A stretch of DNA of 64,000 nt from Rana temporaria (taxonomy: Eukaryota > Chordata > Amphibia > Anura > Ranidae). Shown piece by piece: positions 12,180 through 23,487 of this stretch. The notes under the pieces were generated by a model, which had not been told where the DNA came from, did not search any database, and worked only from the letters and a program-made list of their open reading frames with translations. The stretch covers positions 60,452,004 through 60,516,003 of the forward strand of contig NC_053492.1 in NCBI RefSeq assembly GCF_905171775.1. Reading direction: 5' to 3'. Each line of letters begins with the position of its first letter. Within the stretch, counting starts at the first letter, position 1. Both the position numbers and the translations under genes were made by a program.

Positions 12180-12632
12180 CTCTTGTACCATGACCATCCC
12201 TTGTACCACGTCTGCAGTCTCTGACCATCCGTTGTACCATGTCTGCAGTCTCTGACCATCTCTTGTACCATGTCTGCAGTCTCTGACCATCTTTTGTACC
12301 ATGTCTGCAGTCTCTGACCATCCCTTGTACCATGTCTACAGTCTCTGACCATCTCTTGTACCATGTCTGCAGTCTCTGACCATCTCTTGTACCATGTCTG
12401 CAGTCTCTGACCATCTCTTGTACCATGTCAACAGTCTCTGACCATCTCTTGTACCATGTCTGCAGTCTCTGACCATCCCTTGTACCATGTCTACAGTCTC
12501 TGACCATCTCTTGTACCATGTCTGCAGTCTCTGACCATCTCTTGTACCATGTCTGCAGTCTCTGACCATCTCTTGTACCATGTCAACAGTCTCTGACCAT
12601 CTCTTGTACCATGTCTGCAGTCCCTGACAATC
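12180..12632. repeat. 31-bp minisatellite
   Basis: About 14 copies of a 31-bp unit running tctctgaccatctcttgtac then catgtctgcag. Because 31 is not a multiple of 3, the frame returns only every three units (93 bp). This gives long open frames on the minus strand that repeat a 31-residue cycle. These frames (12519-11842, 12364-12104, 12581-12336) should not be called genes. Confidence 0.9.
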
Positions 12633-12639
12633 GTCTACA

Positions 12640-12815
12640 AACTATGGGATAGATTTATGGCATTTATATTTAAATATTTTTTACTAGTAATGGCGGCGAT
12701 CATTGATTTTTTAGCGGTACTGCAACATTGCAGCGGACACACCGGACACCTAATTGAGTTCTGTAAGCAACACCTTATTTTCTGGCAGTGCCCCTCCCGA
12801 GACTAGACTCTGGAT
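12640..12815. repeat. Fragment of the cacttaaggacc family
   Basis: The stretch around ctacaaactatgggatag and gactagtaatggcggcgatc closely matches 53080-53190 and is a truncated copy of the same dispersed repeat. Confidence 0.6.
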
Positions 12816-12819
12816 CCGC

Positions 12820-14905
12820 CCTTGATAGAGCCTTCTATTGTGTGAAGTTTGGGGGAAATTGGTTACCATTTAAGTACGTTAAGCTCCCCAAAAAACGCTA
12901 GTTGTTGCTAGTTGCCTTGTGGAACACCAAATCGCTTGAAACTTATAGGATATGTTTGAAAAGTTGAGATCTTAGGCTGTGCAAAGTTTCAGGGCAATTG
13001 ATTGAGGTTTTGCTTGTTAAGCCACATTTAGCTACATTAAGGCAATTTCACATTAAATGTTTTAGCATTGTAAAAAATAGCTTAATGTAAATAACTTTTG
13101 GTGTGATTAACCAAATGAGCTGAAATTTTCAGAATATGTTGGTATGTATAGAGTCTTCTACTGTGTGAAGTTTGGGGGAAAATGGTTGACATTTAAGTTA
13201 TTTTTCGTACGTTAAGCCACATTAAGCTCCCAAAAAAACAAGCTTAATGTCCCTAGTTTGCCTTGTGGGACACCAAATCACTGGCAACTTCTTGTATAGG
13301 TTTGGAAGGTCGAGATCTTGGGATGTGCAAAGTTCCAGGGCAATTGATTGAGGTTTAGGCACTTTTTTGCTTGTTAAGCTACATTAAGCTACATTAAGGC
13401 AATTTCACATTAAATGTTTTAGCATTGTAAAATATAGCTTAATGTGAATAACTTTTGGTGTGATTAACCAAATGAGCTGAATTTTTCTGAATATGTTGGC
13501 ATGGATAGAGCCTTCTATTGTTTGAAGTTTGGGGGAAATTGGTTAACATTTAAGGTCTTTTCTGTACGTTAAGCTCCCCAAAAAACAAGCTTAATGTCCC
13601 TAGTTTGCCTTGTGGAACACCAAATCACATGAAACACATTGGATAGGTTTGGAAGGTCGAGATCTTGGGATGTGCAAAGTTTCAGGGCAATTGATTGAGG
13701 TTTAGGCACTTTTTTGCTCGTTAAGCTCCCAAAAAACCAAGCTTAATGTCCCTAGTTTGCCTTGTGGAACACCAAATCGCACGAAACGCATAGGATAGGT
13801 TTGGGATGTTGAGATCTTAAGTTGTGCAAAGTTTCAGGGCAATTGATTGAGGTTTAGGCACTTTATTGCTCGTTAAGCTACATTAAGCCGATTTCACATT
13901 AAATGTTTTAGCATTGTAAAATATAGCTTAATGTGAATAACTTTTGGTGTGATTAACCAAATAACCTGAAATTTTCAGAATATGTTGGCATGGATATAGC
14001 CTTCTATTGTGTGAAGTTTGGGGGAAATTGGTTAACATTTAAGGTCTTTTCTGTATGTTAAGCTCCCAAAAAAACAAGCTTAATGTCCCTAGTTTGCCTT
14101 GTGGAACACCAAATCGCACGAAACACATAGGATATGTTTGGTACGTTGAGATCTTTAGTTGTGCAAAGTTTCAGGGCAATTGATTGAGGTTTAGGCACTT
14201 TATTGCTCGTTAAGCTACATTAAGCCGATTTCACATTAAATGTTTTAGCATTGTAAAATATAGCTTAATGTGAATAACTTTTGGTGTGATTAACCAAATA
14301 AGCTGAAATTTTCAGAATATGTTGGCATGGATAGAGTCTTCTATTGTGTTAAGTTTGGTGGAAATTGGTTAACATTTAAGGTCTTTTTCGTACATTAAGC
14401 CACATTAAGCTCCCCAAAAAACAAGCTTAATGTCCCTAGTTTGCCTTGTGGGACACCGAATCGCACAAAACTTCTTGGATAGGTTTGGGTAGTTAAGATC
14501 CTAGGATGTGCAAAGTTTCAAGACAATTGATTGAGGTTAAGGTACATTATGGTACGTTAAGCTCTGTTTTAGCATTGTAAAATATAGCTTATTGTGAATA
14601 AATTTTGGTGTGATAACCCAAATGAGCTGACATTTTCAGAATATGTTGACATGGATATGATCTTCTATTGTGTGAAGTTTGGGGGAGATTAGTTAACATT
14701 TAAGGTCTTTTCTGTACGTTAAGCTACATTAAGCTCCTAAAAAAACAAGCTTAATGTCCCTAGTTTGCCTCGTGGAACACCAAATAGCACGAAACTTATT
14801 TTTGGAATGTTGAGATCTTAGGCTGTGCAAAGTTTCAGGGCAATTGATTGAGGTTTAGGCACTTTATTACTCGTTAAGCTACATTAAGCCATTTTCACAT
14901 TAAAT
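12820..14905 (-). repeat. ~335-bp satellite array, reverse orientation
   Basis: The same satellite as 5330-8215 but inverted. The mark cttaatgtccctagtttgcc recurs at about 13251, 13590, 13742, 14080, 14425 and 14750, most at 330-345 bp and one unit shortened. Unit-to-unit divergence is modest. With the forward array it forms a very large imperfect inverted repeat around about 4.6 kb. Confidence 0.9.
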
Positions 14906-14929
14906 GTTTTAGTATATCCCCATTCAGTG

Positions 14930-15345
14930 ACACTGTGACAGGGGGGTGATCGCAAGGGGTTAAATGTGCCTGTGTGTCCTGGTGTCAGTGTAGTGTTGTG
15001 CAGACTCAGTGTGTGATGTCTTCTCTCCTCAGCGGCGGTTGAAAATACCGCCGAGAGGAGAGATCACATCACTTCCTCCTTCTGTGTTTACACAGGAGGA
15101 GGAAGTGACACGCAGGGGGAGCGCGCGGATTGGCTGAGAGCGATCCAGAGGGGGCGGACAAAAACGAACAGCCGCCCCCATATCCCGGATCGCTCGGACA
15201 GCCACGGGGACCGCCGCAGGTACCGGGGGGGTCCCGATCGGACCCCCGACCCACGTCTAGGCAGGGACGTACAGGTACGCCAATGTGCCTGTACGGGCCA
15301 TTCTGCCGACGTATATGTACATGCGGTGGTCCGGAAGCGGTTAAA
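14930..15345 (-). repeat. Dispersed repeat, reverse copy
   Basis: Ends ccggaagcggttaaatgg and has a hairpin built of ggaggaggaagtgac and cacttcctcc (15070-15110). The same hairpin motif, with cctgtgtttacacagg, is shared with 63690-63730. It is followed by a gap without features (15346-15460). Confidence 0.6.
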
Positions 15346-15469
15346 TGGGATTACGCTATGTGTGTTGCTTTGTTTCCTTGCCTAGAGTATTAGTTATTTA
15401 AAGTGACTACTTTTTTTGCACTTTTTTCATCATCATTTGGTGGAGGACTTTGAACTTTTAGAATATTAA

Positions 15470-16405
15470 CCATTTGCTGACCGCCGCACGAACATTTACA
15501 TTGGCAGAATGGCACGGACAGGCAAATGGGCGTACTGGTACGTCGCTTTAAATTTGCCGCTGTGTGGGTGTGCGCAATGGCGCGAGCTCCGTGATCGTGC
15601 TCGTGGGACCCGCGGACTCGATGTCCGCCAGTGTTCCGCGATCGTGTGTCACGGAGCTGCAGAACGGAGGATGTAAACAAGCATCTCCCTGGTCTGCCTA
15701 GTGACAGGACATTCCTCGTCTGCTCCCTCTCATCGGGAGTAGCGATCAGTGTCGTGTCACTGCTATCCCCCAAACAGTTATAATCACTCCCTAGGACACA
15801 CTTAACCCCTTCCCTGCCCCCATACTTGTTAACTGCTTCACTGACAGTCACATTTACATAGTAATCAGTGCATTTATATAGCACTGATAGCTGTGTAAAA
15901 TGTAAATGGTCCCAAAATAGCGCCAAAAGTGTCCGATGTGTCTGCCATAATGACGCAGTCATGATAAAAATTGCCGATCGCCGCCATTACTAGTAAATAA
16001 AATGATAAAAATGTCATAAAACCATCCCCTATTTTGTAGACGCTATAACTTTTGCGCAAACCAATCAAACGCTTATTGTGATTTTTTTTACCAAAAATAT
16101 GTAGACTACTTATCGGCCTAAACTTAGGAAAACATTTTTTTTTATATATTTTTGGGGGATATTTATTATAGCAAAAATTTAGCTTATTTTCCAAAAATCA
16201 CTCTATTTCTGTTTATAGCGCAAACGCAGAGGTGATCAAATACCACCAAAGCTAAGCTCTATTTGTGGGAAAAAAAGGACGCCAATTTTGTTTGGGAGCC
16301 ACGTTGCATGACCGCGCAATTGTCAGTTAAAGCGACGCAGTGCCGAATCACAAAGAGTGCTCTGGTCTTTGGACAGCCAAATGGTCTGGGGCTTAAGTGG
16401 TTAAG
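15470..16405. repeat. Two head-to-head dispersed-repeat copies
   Basis: One copy starts with taaccatttgctgaccgcc (15468). A second, inverted copy ends ggggcttaagtggttaag (16390-16405). Landmarks cttaaccccttccctgcccc, accaaaaatatgtag, ttgtttatagcgc and ttgtgggaaaaaaagg are shared with the 9346 and 4708 copies. Frames at 15390-16194 are within these repeats and are not genes. Confidence 0.65.
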
Positions 16406-16577
16406 CACTGGTATGATTTTTGTGACATTTGTATTTATGACAAATATTATTGTTGTTAAGTAGCTGACTCTAAGAATTATAGCTATTCACCAATCTTGCT
16501 TAAGTGCTAGGTAGTGTTCATTTTTTGTGTGTTTTTTAAAGCATATATTGTAAATTTATATATCATATTACACGTAC

Positions 16578-17906
16578 CTGAAATGACTTGAACGTGGCAA
16601 ATATTCCCCTGATCACTATGTTCTCTGGATAAATTAAAACTCCCAGCTCGAAGCCCCAGGTAATTCCGAGAAGAGGATTGAGGATGACAAAGGTTTTAGC
16701 AATCCAAAGGAAAATCATTCTGCCTTTTTTTCCTGATTGTTTACCAATGGTACATCTCATTAATTTGGAGATGACCACCACCAGGATCAGTATATTGACA
16801 AACGTAATGGCTAAAACTAGCCCCAAGAAGACAAAGAATGATTTGGAATCACTGAAGTCAAACCAGCAAAATGTTCTGCTTATAAATTTGTCACTGGGTT
16901 CCGTTGAAGCCACGGTAACAACAGTTATAAGAAGTGGACATCCATAACCCAGGAGGAAAGCTATGATCATCATGGTCTTCCTACTCATGTCATGCAAGAC
17001 GTAGATCACGCGATAAAAGAGAAAAAGTCCTGTATTCAGCATCCAGAAAAAGCCACACAAGTAGAAGAAGAAGCCAAAGTAGGAAGCGGCTTTGCAGGCA
17101 GGTGATTTTGTATTCTGCCCTAGTGCCGCAGCAGTTATAAACCAGATATCGGCTATCAAAAGTGTAACAGCTACATTTACCAGGCAGACGTGACGTATGT
17201 AGGAGGTCTTGTTTTTGATTACAGAGTTCCACACTAAGGCCTCGATGAGCAGAGCGAGCACCAAGCAAGCGAGAGATATTCCGACTGCAATGAAAGTAAT
17301 TAATTCCAAAACTTTTTCTTGAATTGATGATCCCATAAAGATTGACAAAGAAGCCAAGTGGTTACATGAGCATGATATCACATTGTCTACTCTAATGGAG
17401 GTACAATCACTGTTATTCCAACCATTATGCTCGTAGTCATACCAGACACATTCTGGATTAACTAGTGATGAATAACGCTCACTAAAGTTCATATTTATTT
17501 GAAATGTACTGTTATCAATGTTTATACAGGAGTTCTTGATAATAATTGTTGACATAACAAGTCCATTGAGAACCCCCTGTGTGGTATTTGGTAAAATGTC
17601 CTTCATCGTGCCATAAGCAATTGTAACTACTGAGGTAGAGTTGCCTGGTAATACACCCTTATCAATAAACACATTTCCAGTTAAATTTTGTAAGGAAAAA
17701 TTCCTATTGTAGCTTTCATCTTTGCTCACAACTTGTCCATAAAGCTGAATATTGCTGAGGGAATCATCTCCAAAGTTGATTGTGCCATTGAAGTTCAGAT
17801 TTTCTGCAAATTTCTCAACAGAATTCAGAATAGTTACACTTTTGTTAACATTACTGCTCCAAGCACTGGATTTGGTGACCACGACATCAACTGTTTTTAT
17901 AAAGTT
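16578..17906 (-). CDS. ADGRF-type adhesion GPCR, GAIN/GPS/7TM exon
   Basis: One 1,329-bp exon (443 codons, phase 0) reading from 17906 to 16578. It is preceded by a CTAG acceptor and followed by a CAG/GTACGT donor (GT at 16577-16576). In order it encodes the end of a GAIN domain with many N-glycosylation sequons, a GPS motif with the Cys/Trp set and the CNHLAS cleavage sequence, then hydrophobic helices TM1 to TM6 and the start of TM7. Signatures such as NKTSYIRHVC, LIADIWFI, FFWMLNTG, LGYGCPL and ITWGFELG match the ADGRF group (GPR110/GPR116 relatives). The receptor is expected at the plasma membrane, self-cleaving at the GPS and signalling through G proteins. Paralogue identity (F1, F5 or other) is not settled. 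The C-terminal exon(s) are not found in the window. Confidence 0.85.
17776..17906 (-). other. Start of ADGRF exon and its splice acceptor
   Basis: The exon's first codons, at 17906-17883 (NFIKTVDV), join in phase 0 to the end of the exon at 60449-60270 (DPSMMQ). This join fits a GAIN-domain continuation. Part of this exon start and the intron beyond it is present again at 31065-31200 as a decayed copy. Confidence 0.75.
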
Positions 17907-18113
17907 CTAGGAGAAGAAAAGTCTGGCGTAATTATTTTGTTCAGACCAGGTAGCCATAAATCCTTCAAATTACTCTACTGAAATAGAATCTCTAGGCTGA
18001 ATATATATGCAAACCTTGCCAAAAGAACTAAAACATGGGAAGGACTATGGAAATGCTGAAGCTGTAGTGGATATGATAAAAATGGTTAAAGTAAGATGAT
18101 GAAATGCCTATTT

Positions 18114-18272
18114 CATGGGTGCTCAACCTGCGGCCCTCCAGCTGTTGCAGAACTACAAGTCCCATCATGCCTCTGCGTTTGGGAGTCATGCTTGTAACTG
18201 CCAGCAGCTTGCAATGCCTCATGGGACTTGTAGTTTTGCAACAGCTGGAGGGCCACAGGTTGAGCACCCATG
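18114..18272. mobile_element. 159-bp hAT-like MITE, copy 1
   Basis: Perfect inverted ends catgggtgctcaacctg / caggttgagcacccatg. The flanking 8-bp duplication is gcctattt (18106-18113 and 18273-18280). The interior is near-palindromic (ccagctgttgcagaactaca against its inverse). Paralogous sites at about 31350 and 49710 lack it, proving the insertion boundaries. Confidence 0.95.
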
Positions 18273-18457
18273 GCCTATTTCAATGCGCAAACACATGCTC
18301 TATATCTTATATGCATATATGTTATTGATTGCCATAGGAATAATTATACATAATCATAATTATAATACATAAGCCTTGCTCAAACATTTGCTATCATATT
18401 TTTTTTATCATGTTCTGCAAAAAACGGGAAATCAGTCTGCAACCAAGCTAGAATTAA

Positions 18458-20494
18458 AGGAGTTGTAAAGGATTTTTTTTTTGCTCAAATGACTGTTTAC
18501 AGGGTATAGAGACATAATAGTTAACTGATTCCTTTTAAAAATGATTAAAATAGATACAAATCAATCATATAATGTACCTGCAGTTTCTAGTTTCGTTTTT
18601 GCATGTGGTTTCCTGCCTCTGCTGTACAAAGCCACAGAGCCAATACAGGGCAGTGATGGTTTGGAAAACGAAACTGATTGGTGCTGTGGGGTTTTAGATA
18701 GGGTTGTCCCGATACCGATACTGGTATCGGTATCGGTGCCGATACTAAGCATTTGCAAGAGTATCGGTACTCGTGCAAATGCCCCGATACCAAAAAACGA
18801 TACATTCGGCGCTGTACTTTCAGCTCTCAGCAGGAATTCCCTGCTAACAGCTGAAAAGTAAAGGAAAAAATGCTGGCAATCATTGGTTGTTAAGGAACGG
18901 GGCCGCCGCTTCCTTGACAACCAATCACGTGTCCTTTCCTCCCCACCTCCTCCTCCCCTCTCGTCAGCTATCACCAGGTACGGCCATGGGCGGCAAGTTG
19001 CGCTGTGGGAGAATTGTGTGGGGAGCACAAGCGTAACGTGGGCAGCCGATGGACCCGTGCTGTCCCTGGGTCCGATGCCTCAGCAAGCTGCGGGAGTCGG
19101 GACACTACTGACAGCGCCGACTCTTGCACAGAACAGTGAGGGGGATCGCTGACACATAACATCAAGTGCAGAGAACAGGAGGACCTGCGGGCGGAGGTAG
19201 CGGGACTCGGAAGCCCTGAAAGAAGTACATGCACAGTGAGTAGATGGCTGTGTGTGATAGAGGCAGAGGCTGGGCGGGACTATAGGACTACAATCTCCAG
19301 CATGTCTATGTGCGGCTGGAGGTGTGCGGCTGGAGGTGTAACCATAGTGAGACCACATGTGTCTGGATGGCAGGGGGAGGAGCTCAGAACACCCTGCTAT
19401 TTTTTGAGGGGGCAAACTGCTGGCAATTGATAGGCACAGTGTTGACAATTAATGGCATGGGACATAGGCGACAATTAATGGCACAGTGGCTGTGTTTTAT
19501 GACATGGCACAGTGGCGACAATTGATGGCATGGCACAGTGGCGACAATTGATGGCATGGCACAGTGGCGACAATTGATGACATGGCACAGTGGCGACAAT
19601 TGATGGCATGGCACAGTGAGGCTGCAATTGATGATTTTTTTTCCGTTTGTTTGCGCCCCCCCCAAAAAATTGAGCACCAGACGCCACTGCCTCTAACCCT
19701 CCTATCCCCCCTTCCCCACCATTATTTCCATCACCCGTCCCTTTCTCATCTCTCCTCCCTCCCCCTCCTCTCTCTCTATCATCCCCCCCCCATGTTCTCT
19801 CTCCCTCCCTCTTTCTATCCTCTCCCCCTCCTTCCTCTCTCTCTCTTATCTCCCCCTTTCTCTTTCCCCTTGCCCTTCTCTATCCTCTCTCCCTTCCCTC
19901 CCTCTCTCTGTTGCCCCCCTTCTCTCTATACTTTCCTCTCTATGTCCTTCCCCTTTGTCATTTGTCCCCCACTTCCTCTGTCCATTTTTGTTTTGTTTTG
20001 TTTTATTTGAATAGAAAGCAGTAGCCAGGATTGTGACTCCCCTCCCCACTTTATCAGCCCTCCCTTTTTTTCCCCCTCAGTTACCAGTTTTCCCAGCTAC
20101 AGTCTCCCAGTCATTCAGTCAGCACATCTTTACCCCAGCCTCATCCAACTCCCCCAAACCACACCTTTACCAACTCTTCCTAGGTGATAGGTATCGGTAT
20201 TCGGTATCGGCGAGTACTTAAAAAAAAGTATCGGTACTTGTACTCGGTGTCAAAAAAGTGGTATCGGGACAACCCTAGTTTTAGACACACAGTAATCACA
20301 CCTCCTTGATTAGTGACCACAGAGAGAAAGCTCCCAGTACTGTGGTTATCAGGAAACAGACAACCAGAAAGTGTGGAGATCAGAGAAGAATTACAGCAAC
20401 TTGAGAGCAAAAACGAACAATGAGGACATGAAAACAGCACTGCATTAAGGTAAAGCAAGCTATTAAGATAAAAAAAAAATCCTTTACAAACCCT
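18458..20494. mobile_element. TTAA MITE in the duplicated LTR
   Basis: Starts aggagttgtaaaggat and ends atcctttacaaaccct, flanked by TTAA at 18454-18457 and 20495-20498. The same MITE is at 34719-35177 in the provirus 5' LTR. It is absent from the 3' LTR, which has one TTAA in gaattaagttg near 49890. It therefore inserted after the provirus formed and before the LTR segment was duplicated. It is enlarged here by the hAT at 18699. Confidence 0.9.
18699..20277. mobile_element. Non-autonomous hAT element, 1.58 kb
   Basis: Perfect 18-bp inverted termini, tagggttgtcccgatacc and its inverse, inside an 8-bp duplication gttttaga (18691-18698, 20278-20285). The uninterrupted site is visible near 34965 (gggttttagatacacag). 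The ends carry clustered gtatcggtac subterminal repeats. Inside are a roughly 26-bp minisatellite (ggcatggcacagtggcgacaat, about 19440-19625) and a long pyrimidine tract (19690-19990). No transposase remains; the short frames inside are not genes. Confidence 0.95.
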
Positions 20495-20635
20495 TTAAGT
20501 TGAAGGAAAAGTCCCTGCAACCGCAAGAAGCCAGACAGGGGCAAACAAGAGGCGTGGCTTCCACAGTCACGGCTGGTCGGACATGAGTGAGGGAGCTGTG
20601 TGTTTCAGCCTGAGTCCCCTGTGCTTACTTGGGAA

Positions 20636-20852
20636 TAAGGATGAGCTCAGGCGTGTTCGCATAGAACACGTGCAGAGCCCGCCAGGAAGTTGGCACCCGC
20701 GCTGCGCTAATCACAGCCAGGGAGACATTGTCCGATGCTTGGCTGCAGAGATCGGGAAATGTCTGCCTGGCTGTGATTAGCGCAGCGTGGGTGCCGACTT
20801 TCCTTGCGGGCTCTGCACGTGTTCTATGCGAACACGCCGGAGCTCATCCTTA
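20636..20852. repeat. Long hairpin in the L1 5' UTR
   Basis: Arms 20636-20721 and 20766-20852 are inverse copies with a few mismatches (taaggatgagctc...gccagg against cctggc...gagctcatcctta), around a 44-bp loop. The transcript could fold into an almost perfect stem of about 86 bp. Confidence 0.85.
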
Positions 20853-20879
20853 CTTGTGAATGGCGGCTTACTGATCCCC

Positions 20880-21480
20880 CAAATGGCTGGTGTTGGTAGG
20901 AAGATGAGTGGTGCTGCTCTGCATTGGATCCCTGAACTGAAACTGGAGTTTAGGCATCCCCAGCAGCCCTTTGAGAACTCATGTCAGATGAATGTCTTCC
21001 TCTAACAGCCAGCAAAACTGAATGTGAATGGTGCTCTCCTCCCCCTAAGCCCTGAAACCTACAGAGTCCTGTAATTAATTTGGCAGCCTCTGCATCCCTT
21101 TGGATGGGTCTCTAATTGTCTGTGTGAGTGAGTGGTGTTCTCACATCACTGAGCCCTGAACCTTTTGGACTCCTGTAATCAATTTGGCAGCCTTTGCAGC
21201 CCTGTGGAAACTCAAGTCAGGCAGCAGCTATTCTTCTCTAAAACAGCCGGTGTGAGTGAGTATAAGCAGTGCTCTCCTCCTCCCAGCCCTGAACCCTATG
21301 GACACTTGTAAATAACTTGGCAACCTCTGCAGCCTTTTGAGAATTCGAGTCACTCCCCTCCAATAACTGGTGTGAGTGAGCAGTGTTCTCCCCCGTGGGC
21401 CTTGAATCCTATGGACTTTTGTAAGTAACTCTGCATTACCTGTGAGCCTTTTTAATTACTTTGGCAGTATTTTTATCTAC
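20880..21480 (+). repeat. L1 5' UTR monomer-like repeats
   Basis: Four to five degenerate units of about 100-135 bp, each with agccctgaacc, tatggactcctgtaa, tttggcagcctctgcagcc and ggtgtgagtgag. Marks fall near 21048, 21152, 21285 and 21399. Tandem promoter monomers are known from some mammalian L1 families; a similar role here is inference. Confidence 0.65.
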
Positions 21481-21687
21481 TCCTCTGGACTTTGTTAATT
21501 ACACCGATAGTACACCTGAGTTGGAGCCTTTCTATTTCGGTAATACCTGTGTACCTGAGTGCGAATTGTGTGCTGGGTTATGAACTTTGTTTATTTTTTT
21601 TTGACTGACACAAGTGCAGTGGTGCTTCTGCCCCTCCCCCTTCCTTTTTTTTTCTCTTCACCTATGGTGATCCTGATTTTGAGTTAA

Positions 21688-22101
21688 AGTGGTTGTAAAC
21701 CCACATTTTTGTCCTTTGCCTACAGGTAAGCCTATAATAAGGCTTACCTGTAGGTATAAAGAATATTTCCTAAACCTGTACGGTTTAGGATATATTCCCC
21801 TCGCATTGATTGCAGCGGCGCATGCGCAGGGGGGATCCTCGGCTGAAGGGCCGGCCCCGCCGACCCATGCCGGATTGAAATATCCTGCGCGCATAAGCGG
21901 GAGGGATGTCATCGCCGCTCCAGCCAATCATAGCGCTGGAGCGGCGATACCCGGAAAACACGCTCGGCATGGACCAGGTAAGTTCCCTACCTCGTTCCGA
22001 GGTAAGTATTTCATAATGAGCTAATATGCGGTGCATACTAGCTCATTATGGCTTTTGCCTTGCAGGGTTAAAAAAAATGTATATGCGGGTTTACAGCCGC
22101 T
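21688..22101. mobile_element. TTAA MITE in the L1 5' region
   Basis: A 414-bp element with agtggttgtaaaccc at left and gggtttacagccgct at right, flanked by TTAA at 21684-21687 and 22102-22105. The interior has a taagcctataataaggctta hairpin. The short frames on both strands are hairpin shadows. Confidence 0.9.
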
Positions 22102-22244
22102 TTAAGATGAATAGACAACAATCGGCAGCTGAAAGAGTATGCTCGCTCTGAAGGACAGGGGGTTGGAAGGAGCCCTCCAAACACGCAAAGTGGTGGAGCA
22201 TCTGTGATTCCTGACTACAAGGAGCTTTAGAAAAGGCAGAGAAG

Positions 22245-22450
22245 GTGGAAAAGCAGAGTAAATTAACATTGGAACAGGTGAATGCACAGCTGCTAGCAGC
22301 AATTCAAACCTCTAACATGGCTCTTTCAGGTAAAATGGAAGAAATTAAGATTGATATTGGATATCTGAGACAGGACATGCAATGTATGCAGGAGAGAATC
22401 AATGAAACTGAAAATAGAGTGTCAGCTCTGGAGGACACTGTGTTACCTAT
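22245..22450 (+). pseudogene. L1 ORF1 fragment, coiled-coil part
   Basis: About 69 codons with heptad-like spacing (EEIKIDIGYLRQDMQ, INETENRVSALED), the look of the L1 ORF1p coiled coil, which trimerises the RNA-binding protein. It stops at the insertion beginning 22451 and continues in kind at 23488. The initiating part of ORF1 upstream is not obvious. Confidence 0.75.
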
Positions 22451-23473
22451 TTGAATGAAAAAAGGAGTGGGAAAGACAGAGGGGAAAGCAAAAGGGGGGA
22501 AGAAGCAGAAGAAAAAAAGAGGGAGACAAAGAAAAAGGGGGGGGGGGAGAAGGTTTGGAATACGAGGGGATAGCACTCACATGGGCCACATCTGTATATA
22601 TAGTAACGGGGAAACAATAACTACAAGTAGATATTGATGGTCAGACTTTGAGGCCAAGGAAGTATATTAAAAAATAAAGTTTAATATCATATTGGATTAC
22701 AGTCAAATATACATCATAATAAAAAATACAGTTACAAAAATGACCACTGTAAACGAAAAATCCTTAGAAGTCGCCGACGCACGTTTCGCCGTGAGGCTTC
22801 TTCAGGACGATAGCAAGGATTTCTTAGAATAACGTATAACAGAGAACAAATAGTTGTATGATAGATGGTCTCTTGGTGGATGCATCCACAGGGCACAAAA
22901 AGCAAACGGTATCACAAGATCGATAGGGAACTTGTTTTTGAAAAGGATCAGCTAGTGTGTACAGCCAGAGGAAGGAATATGTTCCCAATAAGGGAAATGA
23001 GGAAAAACCCCAATTCACGGGCTTGCAATAAACGTAACAAACGTAGTCACATGTAGTCTGTGCTAAAATAAACAATCCTGTAGCATGCTGGGACAACAAA
23101 CACCTCACGGACAGCAGGAGAAACGTATGATCCGTATTTAATAGGACCCCAATATGTTGGTTCCTATGTTAGACAACCGTGTTGCAACCATCAAAGGTAG
23201 TGTCATATGGCTGGAGGAGGTGTAGGTGTGTGTCCCAGGGTGTACGGGCGTGGTACGAAATCCTTGCTATCGTCCTGAAGAAGCCTCACGGCGAAATGTG
23301 CGTCGGCGACTTCTAAGGATTTTTCGTTTACAGTGGTCATTTTTGTAACTATTTTTTATTATGATGTATATTTGACTGTAATCCAATATGATATTAAACT
23401 TTATTTTTTAATATACTTCCTTGGCCTCAAAGTCTGACCATCAATATCTACTTGTAGTTATTGTTTCCCCGTT
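22451..23473. mobile_element. 1,023-bp insertion with 14-bp target duplication and long inverted arms
   Basis: Flanked by actgtgttacctat at 22437-22450 and 23474-23487. It starts with a purine-rich tract (22455-22550). Two inverted arms of about 230 bp follow: 22600-22830 and 23255-23472 are inverse copies, from taacggggaaacaataac to cttgctatcgtcctgaagaag. The 14-bp duplication suggests a target-primed retroposon, while the long arms suggest a DNA hairpin element. The class is unresolved. Confidence 0.8.
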
Positions 23474-23487
23474 ACTGTGTTACCTAT

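Larger units (their letters stand above)
18063..20547 (+). mobile_element. Partial LTR of the class I ERV (duplicated copy)
   Basis: Begins tgtagtggatatgataaaaa, exactly as the provirus 5' LTR at 31309, with the same aagc flank. It runs to 20547 (ggggcaaaca), where the L1 begins. Three insertions lie inside it: a 159-bp hAT MITE at 18114, a TTAA MITE at 18458, and a hAT element at 18699 nested in that MITE. It is not an independent solo LTR: 243 bp of host sequence on its left is duplicated at 31065 as well. Confidence 0.85.

Noticed and set aside
11842..12581. Minus-strand frames of up to 225 codons with repeated RDGQRLQTWYKRW units
   Set aside because: Produced by the 31-bp minisatellite, which returns to frame every three units.
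19564..20010. 148-codon Pro/Ser/Leu-rich frame
   Set aside because: Pyrimidine-tract sequence inside the hAT element.
18063..20547. Independent solo LTR of the ERV
   Set aside because: The host sequence on its left is duplicated together with it, so it comes from the L1-linked duplication, not a separate insertion.
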